NCBI GenBank assembly: GCA_031119195.1
Contig: JAVHYG010000113.1
Span: forward strand, 1-5,021
Origin: Rickettsiella sp.
GTDB taxonomy: Bacteria; Pseudomonadota; Gammaproteobacteria; Diplorickettsiales; Diplorickettsiaceae
Length of the DNA: 5,021 nt
Direction of reading: 5' to 3'
Shown piece by piece: positions 1 through 5,021 of the stretch. Made by a program: the position numbers and the translations under genes. Numbering within the stretch: position 1 is the first letter of the stretch; each line of letters opens with the position of its first letter. The notes beneath the pieces are model-generated. The model was not told the origin of the DNA, made no database searches, and saw only the letters and a program-made list of their open reading frames with translations.

Positions 1-5
1 TCCCT

Positions 6-584
6 ATGCAAAGTCAGGCTAAAACTCCTGCCTTCGACGAGTTCTACCGGTTATTAAGTCAAACAGAGGTTATTACTTCTCCGGCAGAAATTCATGGTAT
101 GTTATGTGGATTTATTTGTGTGGGAACAAAGCTTAATGGTGGGTTTTGGATCGATAGTTTATTAAAGCGCTTAGGTGTAAGTCCTCCTCGGCTTATGATG
201 GAACCACAAGAGACAGTTGTCGGCTTATATGATGCAGCTTGTAGGCAGTTAGGAGGATTACAATCTTTTAAATTATTACTTCCTGATGAGCAATATAAAT
301 TAGAGGAACGTGCTGAAGCATTGAGTCTTTGGTGTGAGGGCTTTTTGTATGGCTTAAATTTGGGTGGAGGTACTTTTAACGAAGAGATATCAGAAGCAGT
401 CCATGAGGCGCTTTATTGTATTGCTGAAATTGCTAAACTTGATGTAAATCAATTAGAAGTTACTGAGCTGGATAGATTGGCTTATGATGAGGCGATTGAA
501 TTCATTACCCAAGCAATTCCACTTATTTATGAAGAGTTGATGCATCCCGAAGAAGGAAATGCAGGTTCAGCTTATCTCCATTAG
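6..584 (+). CDS. ygfB: YgfB/UPF0149 family protein
   Basis: A 192-residue soluble protein of the UPF0149 (YgfB) family; E. coli YgfB is also 192 residues by my recollection. Recognisable family features are the N-terminal SPAEIHGMLCG segment (residues 25-35, compare TPAEMHGLISG in E. coli), the LLPDE segment (91-95), the LSLWCEGFLYGL helix (106-117), the EAIEFITQA helix (162-170) and a C-terminal ..YLH ending like TLH in E. coli. It looks all-helical, with no signal peptide or membrane segment. The biochemical role of the family is not settled; in Pseudomonas aeruginosa a YgfB protein has been linked to control of beta-lactam resistance genes. It lies directly upstream of pepP-ubiH, the conserved gammaproteobacterial order, with a 61-nt gap. 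The ATG at 6 fits the family length, but only five bases precede it, so its ribosome binding site cannot be seen and an upstream start cannot be excluded. The stop is TAG at 582-584. Confidence 0.88.
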   Translation: MQSQAKTPAFDEFYRLLSQTEVITSPAEIHGMLCGFICVGTKLNGGFWIDSLLKRLGVSPPRLMMEPQETVVGLYDAACRQLGGLQSFKLLLPDEQYKLEERAEALSLWCEGFLYGLNLGGGTFNEEISEAVHEALYCIAEIAKLDVNQLEVTELDRLAYDEAIEFITQAIPLIYEELMHPEEGNAGSAYLH

Positions 585-609
585 GTTTTTTTTAAAGCCT
601 TATTTTTTT
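583..609 (+). terminator. Weak hairpin with T-run after ygfB (possible terminator or attenuator)
   Basis: The last two bases of the ygfB stop codon begin a short hairpin. The arm 583-589 (AGGTTTT) pairs with 594-600 (AAAGCCT) through seven pairs including one G-U, around a TTTT loop. It is followed by TA and seven T at 603-609. The layout is that of an intrinsic terminator, but the stem is short and mostly A-U, so termination would probably be partial at best. In AT-rich DNA such a structure can arise by chance. Confidence 0.3.
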
Positions 610-637
610 GTTTATGGGCGTCTTTTTACTTTTTAAT
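608..637 (+). promoter_or_regulatory. Candidate sigma-70 promoter immediately upstream of pepP
   Basis: TTGTTT at 608-613 resembles a -35 box (3 of 6 consensus bases). TTTAAT at 632-637 resembles a -10 box (5 of 6), with an 18-bp spacer. A start point 7-9 bases downstream would fall at 644-646, on or next to the pepP ATG, so the transcript would be leaderless or nearly so. This agrees with the absence of a Shine-Dalgarno sequence before pepP. The DNA is very T-rich and such matches are easy to find, so this is tentative. Confidence 0.25.
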
Positions 638-645
638 AGTTATCT

Positions 646-1938
646 ATGTCTAATCGAGATGAGTTAAAATTTCGGCGGTGCCAGTTATTATCACAGGTCG
701 ATAAAGATGCTGTTATCGTACTTATATCTGCGCCGGAGTGTTTGCGTAATGGCGATGTAAATTATCCATATCGGCAAAATAGTGATTTTTATTATTTAAC
801 AGGATTTCCTGAGCCTAATTCAATTGCTTTATTATTGCCTGATAGGTATGAAGGTAAGTTCGTTCTATTCAATCGTCCTTATGACTCTGAAGAAGCTATT
901 TGGAACGGTCAATCCATTGGCCAAGAACGAGCCATAAAAGAATATGCTGCGGATGAAGCTTATTCTATCGATAAGCTCGAGCTTTTATTGCCGAATTATA
1001 TTTCAGCTAATCAGAGTTGCTATTATTTGGGTAGTAACAACAATAGTGTGTTAGTAAAGCAAATCAACGACATACTGGCTAAGATGAATAAATTACCTCA
1101 GGAAGGTCTACTTGATCTTGCTTATAAATTGCATGAATTGAGGTTAAAGAAAAGCCCATCAGAATTAGCATGTATGCGACAAGCTGCACTTGTTTCATCT
1201 GATGCGCATAAGCGTGTTATGCAAAGTTGCCATCCAGGTTATTATGAATATCAATTAGAAGCCGAATTACTTCACACATTTTATCAAAGAGGATGCCGTG
1301 CCACTGCTTATCCTAGTATTGTCGCTAGTGGTGGTAATGCCTGTATTCTGCACTATACAGATAATAATGCTGTTTTGACAAATGGCAATTTAGTACTTAT
1401 TGATGCGGGTTGTGAGTATCAATCGTATGCTTCTGATATCACACGTACTTTTCCGGTCAATGGGCGTTTTAGCGCTGAGCAAAAAGCAATTTATGACATT
1501 GTTTTTAAGGCTCAGAAAGCTGTGATTGACTTAATAAAGCCAGGCTTGGTGTGGGGTAATTTACAAAAAGTTTGTATAGAAATAATCACAGAAGGTTTGC
1601 TTGATTTAGGTTTACTTAAAGGAAATCTTGCTTTGTTGATTGAGGAAAAGGCCTATAAAAAATTTTATATGCATGGTTGTAGTCATTGGTTAGGTCTAGA
1701 CGTTCATGATGTAGGTAATTATAAGCAAGAAGGACAATGGCGTCTTTTGGAAACTAATATGGTATTTACTGTGGAGCCTGGTATTTATATCACGCAAGGG
1801 TCCGGCGTGGATCAAAAATGGTGGAATATTGGTGTTCGAATTGAAGATGATGTAAGAGTAACAGAGGATGGTTGTGAAATTTTTTCACATGCTGTACCAA
1901 AGGAAATCAATGATATTGAATCCTTGATGTGCTCATGA
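646..1938 (+). CDS. pepP: Xaa-Pro aminopeptidase (aminopeptidase P)
   Basis: A cytosolic dinuclear-metal (usually Mn) peptidase of family M24B that removes the N-terminal residue from peptides whose second residue is proline. The N-terminal domain (about 1-165) carries the family signature YPYRQNSDFYYLTGF (40-54). The C-terminal pita-bread domain (about 170-430) holds every expected metal ligand: D243 (LIDAG), D254 (SDITRTFP), H337 (GCSHWLG), E367 (TVEPG) and E390 (RIEDD). The substrate-site histidines H226 (ILHYTDN) and H344 (LDVHDVG) are also present, so it should be active. At 430 residues it is close to E. coli PepP (441). There is no signal peptide. ATG 646 is the first usable start: an in-frame TAG at 637-639 limits extension. 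No Shine-Dalgarno sequence precedes it. The TGA stop at 1936-1938 overlaps the ubiH ATG, indicating coupled translation. The conserved ygfB-pepP-ubiH order supports the call. Confidence 0.97.
   Translation: MSNRDELKFRRCQLLSQVDKDAVIVLISAPECLRNGDVNYPYRQNSDFYYLTGFPEPNSIALLLPDRYEGKFVLFNRPYDSEEAIWNGQSIGQERAIKEYAADEAYSIDKLELLLPNYISANQSCYYLGSNNNSVLVKQINDILAKMNKLPQEGLLDLAYKLHELRLKKSPSELACMRQAALVSSDAHKRVMQSCHPGYYEYQLEAELLHTFYQRGCRATAYPSIVASGGNACILHYTDNNAVLTNGNLVLIDAGCEYQSYASDITRTFPVNGRFSAEQKAIYDIVFKAQKAVIDLIKPGLVWGNLQKVCIEIITEGLLDLGLLKGNLALLIEEKAYKKFYMHGCSHWLGLDVHDVGNYKQEGQWRLLETNMVFTVEPGIYITQGSGVDQKWWNIGVRIEDDVRVTEDGCEIFSHAVPKEINDIESLMCS
1654..1669. repeat. A/T palindrome, copy 1 (within pepP)
   Basis: TATAAAA and TTTTATA flank a 2-nt centre (AA), giving a 16-bp near-palindrome inside pepP. 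It reads as codons for Tyr-Lys-Lys-Phe-Tyr. A second copy differing in one central base lies at 2771-2786 in ubiH. It may be chance in AT-rich coding DNA or a protein-binding site; no function can be assigned. Confidence 0.4.
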
Positions 1939-3206
1939 ACCAAGATTGCGATATCCTTATTATTGGTGCTGGAATAGTGGGGGTTAGCCTTGTTCTGGCT
2001 TTATCTCATTTACCCTTACGCATCGCTTTAATAGAACAGGTCCCTATTAATTATTCTACAGATTCGATTGTTACTACAGAAAGTAAACCTATTGCATTGA
2101 ATTACGGCAGTATCCGACTTCTCCAATCCTTATTACCTGGGATAGATTTATTGGCATATGCAAACCCGATTAAAAGTGTCCATATTTCTAAACAAGCTTG
2201 TTTTGCTGCAGCGAGAATAAACGCGAAAGAAATGGGTGTTTCTGCATTGGGTTATGTGGTTCCAGCGGCTCAATTAGGATTGGTACTCACAAAAGCCTTG
2301 CTCCATCTTACAAAAGTATCGAAACTGATTAATTTTACTATTTTTAATCCTGCGCAATGCCAAGCTTTGTTGAAAACCAGACAGGGGTGGGAAGCGTTAG
2401 TAACGACAAAAAAAGGCGAATTGCAAACAGTTTCTGCACGTTTAGTGATTGCCGCCGATGGTTCTAACTCTATTGTACGGAAATTATTGGATATTGGTAT
2501 CAAAGAACAAAAAGAAGGACAAATGGCGTTAGTTACTACTATCAAACTAACGCGTCATCATTGCCATAGAGCCTATCAGCGCTTTACAGACCAAGGGGTG
2601 CTTGCTTTTCTGCCTTTATTAGAAAATAAAGTGGGGTTGGTTTGGACTGGAGGTCAATTAATTAAAGCATTGCAGTCATTAACAGAATCCGATTTTTTAG
2701 CACGTCTGCAATTACTTTTCGGTTATCGTTTAGGTCGGTTTTTAGAAAGGGGGGCATCGACTATATACCCTATAAAAAGTTTTATAGCAGAATCACAAGT
2801 GCAACCTGGTTTAATATTATTGGGTAACGCTGCGCATACCTTATCACCTATTGCTGCCCAAGGCCTAAATTTGGCTTTACAAGACATGGCAGAATTAGTG
2901 GATGTGCTTACAAAGTCTTTTGCTGCGAAAAAAGATTTGGTGGATCCCTGCATTGGTCAGACCTACTTAACAGCCCGTTTGGATATACAAGAACAATTGC
3001 TAAAATTTACTGAAAATCTAGGTGGGTTATTTAAAGAAACGTTTGGGCCGTTGACTTTAATACGAAATAGCGGTTTATTAGCATTTGATTTAGTTTTTCC
3101 CCTTAAACGAAATCTATCACGCCGACTAATGGGGATTCATGGTCGACTCCCTCCGTTAGTTCGCGGTGTAGGCTATCAACAAGAAAAAGAATATGTCGAA
3201 ATTTAA
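1935..3206 (+). CDS. ubiH: UbiH-type FAD-dependent monooxygenase of ubiquinone biosynthesis
   Basis: A class A flavoprotein hydroxylase of the UbiH/UbiI/UbiF (COQ6) family, which uses FAD, NAD(P)H and O2 to hydroxylate the ubiquinone precursor ring; UbiH acts on 2-octaprenyl-6-methoxyphenol, probably at the membrane with other Ubi proteins. Numbered from the ATG at 1935 (423 residues; E. coli UbiH is about 390): the dinucleotide motif GAGIVG is at 11-16 with E34 ending the second strand, the DG motif is at D175-G176 (AADGSNS), and the second FAD motif GNAAHTLSPIAAQG is at 297-310. GN rather than GD and the AYQRFTDQG and ARLQLLFGYRLGRF segments favour UbiH over UbiI. The second FAD motif is unusual: families typically read TLHPIAGQGFNLGLRD, here TLSPIAAQGLNLALQD. 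I chose ATG 1935 because it forms an ATGA overlap with the pepP stop; GTG at 1929 would add two residues. It overlaps maeA by 14 nt. UbiI or another paralogue remains possible. Confidence 0.9.
   Translation: MNQDCDILIIGAGIVGVSLVLALSHLPLRIALIEQVPINYSTDSIVTTESKPIALNYGSIRLLQSLLPGIDLLAYANPIKSVHISKQACFAAARINAKEMGVSALGYVVPAAQLGLVLTKALLHLTKVSKLINFTIFNPAQCQALLKTRQGWEALVTTKKGELQTVSARLVIAADGSNSIVRKLLDIGIKEQKEGQMALVTTIKLTRHHCHRAYQRFTDQGVLAFLPLLENKVGLVWTGGQLIKALQSLTESDFLARLQLLFGYRLGRFLERGASTIYPIKSFIAESQVQPGLILLGNAAHTLSPIAAQGLNLALQDMAELVDVLTKSFAAKKDLVDPCIGQTYLTARLDIQEQLLKFTENLGGLFKETFGPLTLIRNSGLLAFDLVFPLKRNLSRRLMGIHGRLPPLVRGVGYQQEKEYVEI
2771..2786. repeat. A/T palindrome, copy 2 (within ubiH)
   Basis: TATAAAA and TTTTATA flank a 2-nt centre (AG); outer bases C2770 and G2787 extend the symmetry to eight pairs. 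It matches the copy at 1654-1669 in 15 of 16 bases but lies in a different reading frame (ATA AAA AGT TTT ATA here, TAT AAA AAA TTT TAT there), so the resemblance is not due to a shared protein motif. Confidence 0.4.
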
Positions 3207-4884
3207 GCAGATTATTGATGAAGAAGGTAAAATCCTTTACATAGAAATTAATGCCTTAGGGCAAAGTCTATTGACTACCCCAAAGTTAAATAAGGGTAGT
3301 GCATTTAGCGAAGAGGAGCGTAGAACTTTTAGGCTGCAAGGTAAGTTACCTTATGCCATTGAAACCTTAGAGCAGCAAGTAACGCGTATTTATCAGCAAT
3401 TTTTAAGAAAAGAGAATGATTTACAAAAGCATGTTTATTTACGTAGTGTGCATGATACCAATGAAACCTTGTTTTATAAATTAGTCAATCAACATCTTAA
3501 AGAAATGTTGCCGATTATCTATACTCCTACGATTGGGAAAGCAGTCGAGCAGTTTAGTCATGAATTTCGCCGACCCCGTGGTTTATATATTGCTTATCCT
3601 GACCGTGAGTATATCGATGAAATTATTGAAAATCGTTTAAACCCAAAAGTTGATACTATTGTTATGACAGATGGTGAAGGCGTTTTAGGCATTGGTGATC
3701 AAGGTATCGGAGGCATGGATATCTGTATAGCGAAACTTATAGTCTATGTACTTTGTGGTGGCGCTAATCCTCATCGTTTGTTGCCTATTCAAATCGATGT
3801 AGGAACCAATAATGAAAAACTATTGAATGATCCTATGTATTTGGGTTGGCGTCACCCACGTTTAGCAGGCCCAGAATATGACGCTATGATCGATCGCGTC
3901 GTCTCAGCCATACAGCGTAAAATCCCCCATGTTTATTTACATTGGGAAGATTTTGGCCGCGATAATTCACGACGTAATTTACAACGTTATCAAGACCGTT
4001 TATGTACTTTTAATGATGATATGCAGGGAACAGGTGTTGTTACTTTAGCAGCCTTATTAACGGCGATTAAATATACAAAAGTTTTTTTATCAGAACAACG
4101 TATTGTTATTTTTGGAGCAGGCACGGCAGGAACGGGCATTGCTGATCAACTTTGTGCAGGGATGATGCGTGAAGGTCTTTCTAAGGAACAAGCACTACTA
4201 CGTTTTTGGTTAGTCGATAGACAAGGTTTACTTATTAATGATATGCCAGATTTAACTGAATTTCAAAAACTTTATGCACGTTCAATGTCGGCTATGGATT
4301 TTGAATCAGTTATAAATGAAGTAAAACCCACAGTTCTTATTGGATCTTCCGGGCAAGGCGGTGCATTTACTGAAACGATTGTGAAAACTATGGCAAAGCA
4401 TGTTGAGCGACCTATTATTTTTCCTTTATCTAATCCAACTGAAAGAGTTGAAGCGAGACCATTGGACTTGCTTCGTTGGACAAATGGACGTGTACTAATG
4501 GCAACAGGTAGTCCTTTTGGCAGCGTTAAATTTGAGGGTAAAACTCATTGTGTTTCGCAATGTAACAATGCGTTGATTTATCCAGGAATTGGCTTAGGCG
4601 TTAACGTTGCAAAAGCAAAACGATTAAGTGATACGATGTTATGGGAAGCGTGTAAAGCTTTAAGTAGTTATTCTTCCGATTTAGAAAGTAGTAGCAATGC
4701 CCTATTACCTGATTTTGATAAGATACATCAACTAAGCCAACATATTGGCTTAGTGGTGGCGGAACAAGCACGAAAAGAAGGTTTATCACAAGTAATAAAT
4801 ACTATTGATTTTGCGCAACGTATCAAGAATCAATTTTGGTTACCACACTATTATAATTATCGTTTTCATGGAGAAAGACATTAA
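3193..4884 (+). CDS. maeA: NAD-type malic enzyme (malate to pyruvate, decarboxylating)
   Basis: Cytosolic malic enzyme of the large MaeA/SfcA type: malate + NAD+ gives pyruvate, CO2 and NADH, linking the TCA cycle to pyruvate. It has 563 residues against about 565 in E. coli MaeA. The N-terminal malic domain (about 60-270) has the catalytic Tyr110 (IIYTPT) and Lys181 (DICIAKL). The metal ligands are E252, D253 (HWEDFG) and D276 (FNDDMQGTG). The NAD-binding domain (about 280-545) has the Rossmann loop GAGTAG (308-313), an acidic D342 at the end of the next strand (LVDRQGL), then SNPTERVEA (413-421), ATGSPF (437-442) and CNNALIYPGIGLG (457-469). The tail NQFWLPHYYNYR resembles that of E. coli MaeA. 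NAD rather than NADP preference follows from this similarity and is not proven. The ATG lies inside the end of ubiH, with a weak purine-rich stretch (3181-3190) just before it, so translation is probably coupled. It occupies the position where E. coli has ubiI. Confidence 0.96.
   Translation: MSKFKQIIDEEGKILYIEINALGQSLLTTPKLNKGSAFSEEERRTFRLQGKLPYAIETLEQQVTRIYQQFLRKENDLQKHVYLRSVHDTNETLFYKLVNQHLKEMLPIIYTPTIGKAVEQFSHEFRRPRGLYIAYPDREYIDEIIENRLNPKVDTIVMTDGEGVLGIGDQGIGGMDICIAKLIVYVLCGGANPHRLLPIQIDVGTNNEKLLNDPMYLGWRHPRLAGPEYDAMIDRVVSAIQRKIPHVYLHWEDFGRDNSRRNLQRYQDRLCTFNDDMQGTGVVTLAALLTAIKYTKVFLSEQRIVIFGAGTAGTGIADQLCAGMMREGLSKEQALLRFWLVDRQGLLINDMPDLTEFQKLYARSMSAMDFESVINEVKPTVLIGSSGQGGAFTETIVKTMAKHVERPIIFPLSNPTERVEARPLDLLRWTNGRVLMATGSPFGSVKFEGKTHCVSQCNNALIYPGIGLGVNVAKAKRLSDTMLWEACKALSSYSSDLESSSNALLPDFDKIHQLSQHIGLVVAEQARKEGLSQVINTIDFAQRIKNQFWLPHYYNYRFHGERH
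4731..4754. repeat. Perfect 10-bp inverted repeat within the 3' end of maeA
   Basis: The arm ACTAAGCCAA (4731-4740) is perfectly complementary to TTGGCTTAGT (4745-4754), around a 4-nt CATA loop. It lies in maeA codons for about residues 513-521, roughly 130 nt before the stop. In RNA it would form a stable-looking stem-loop; in DNA it is a 24-bp palindrome. There is no T-run, so it is not a terminator. Confidence 0.6.
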
Positions 4885-4888
4885 TTTC

Positions 4889-4924
4889 TTGCCTGCTTTC
4901 CCTTGCACTTACTAAAGCGGGCAA
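4889..4924 (+). terminator. Stem-loop after maeA, possible transcription terminator
   Basis: The arm 4889-4899 (TTGCCTGCTTT) pairs with 4914-4924 (AAAGCGGGCAA) through 11 pairs including one G-U, around a 14-nt loop. It begins five bases after the maeA stop, where an operon terminator is expected. Only three T follow (4925-4927), so intrinsic termination may be weak; it could instead protect the mRNA 3' end. The next gene has its own strong ribosome binding site, consistent with a transcriptional boundary, though I see no convincing promoter in the remaining 37 nt. Confidence 0.45.
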
Positions 4925-4946
4925 TTTAGCAAATACAACGATCAAA

Positions 4947-4952
4947 AAGGAG
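4947..4952 (+). promoter_or_regulatory. Ribosome binding site for the 3'-terminal ORF
   Basis: AAGGAG at 4947-4952 is followed by 9 nt and the ATG at 4962. This is the only near-consensus Shine-Dalgarno sequence seen before a gene start in the window, and it decides the start of the partial ORF. Confidence 0.8.
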
Positions 4953-4961
4953 AGACTTTTT

Positions 4962-5021
4962 ATGGATAAAGAGTCAAATGATACAATGCCTATAAAGGAC
5001 TCAGAAGATGCTCAGCTAAAT
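4962..5021 (+). CDS. N-terminal fragment of an unidentified protein (cut by window end)
   Basis: An open frame of 20 codons begins at ATG 4962 after a strong Shine-Dalgarno sequence and continues past the window end. The visible N-terminus (starting MDKESNDTMP, then rich in Asp, Glu, Lys, Ser and Gln) is very hydrophilic, with no signal peptide or membrane segment so far, and is probably disordered. The function cannot be judged from this much. It begins 77 nt after maeA with a stem-loop between them, so it may form a separate transcription unit or be a read-through member of the operon. The well-placed ribosome binding site makes a real gene likely. Confidence 0.65.
   Translation, partial: MDKESNDTMPIKDSEDAQLN

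Noticed and set aside
614..616. ATG in the ygfB-pepP spacer as an alternative pepP start
   Set aside because: Out of frame with pepP (32 nt upstream of ATG 646), and the pepP frame is closed by TAG at 637-639.
2270..2545. 91-codon open frame on the minus strand
   Set aside because: Lies entirely antisense to ubiH, with no recognisable protein features; the ubiH frame has clear family motifs across this stretch.
2723..2953. 76-codon open frame on the minus strand
   Set aside because: Antisense to the conserved FAD motif region of ubiH; composition looks like a shadow of the coding strand.
3887..3899. GATCGATC/CGATCG palindromes in maeA
   Set aside because: Short restriction-site-like palindromes explained by the codons for the Met-Ile-Asp-Arg stretch; nothing else supports a function.
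4601..4789. 62-codon open frame on the minus strand, with a hydrophobic-looking product
   Set aside because: Antisense to the well-conserved 3' part of maeA; no plausible ribosome binding site seen and no recognisable family.
4903..4930. Possible promoter (TTGCAC with a TTTAGC/TTAGCA -10) for the last ORF
   Set aside because: Poor match to both boxes, and it overlaps the stem-loop; not better than chance.
1..5021. Mobile element, CRISPR array, toxin-antitoxin or defence genes
   Set aside because: No transposase, terminal repeats, spaced direct repeats or small paired genes seen; almost all of the sequence is accounted for by conserved housekeeping genes.

Overview
The window is a compact, AT-rich piece of a gammaproteobacterial chromosome. 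Four complete genes and the first codons of a fifth all lie on the + strand. The order ygfB-pepP-ubiH is the conserved one known from E. coli and many other Gammaproteobacteria. The low GC content and strong A/T bias at third codon positions (judged by eye) suggest a host-associated or intracellular lineage. Legionellales such as Coxiellaceae or Rickettsiella-like bacteria are my best guess, but this is inference and not a proven assignment.

Layout: (1) 6-584, a YgfB/UPF0149 family protein. (2) 585-645, a short T-rich spacer with a weak hairpin plus T-run and a promoter-like element very close to the next start codon. (3) 646-1938, PepP, a proline-specific aminopeptidase with all metal ligands present. 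(4) 1935-3206, UbiH, an FAD monooxygenase of ubiquinone synthesis, starting in an ATGA overlap with the pepP stop. (5) 3193-4884, an NAD-type malic enzyme (MaeA/SfcA family) overlapping ubiH by 14 nt. (6) 4885-4961, a spacer with a stem-loop and a strong ribosome binding site. (7) 4962-5021, the start of an unidentified ORF that runs off the window.

The overlaps pepP/ubiH and ubiH/maeA imply one translationally coupled transcript. In E. coli the gene after ubiH is the paralogous hydroxylase ubiI; here that place is taken by malic enzyme. The genes share a loose metabolic theme: PepP releases N-terminal amino acids from X-Pro peptides, malic enzyme turns malate into pyruvate with NADH, and UbiH helps make the quinone that accepts electrons from NADH. 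That link is inference.

No RNA genes, CRISPR arrays, mobile elements or novel defence-like systems are visible. The unexplained signals are small: a perfect 10-bp stem inverted repeat inside the end of maeA, a pair of almost identical 16-bp A/T palindromes inside pepP and ubiH, a possible leaderless start for pepP, and a diverged FAD motif in UbiH. This is mostly an ordinary housekeeping region.
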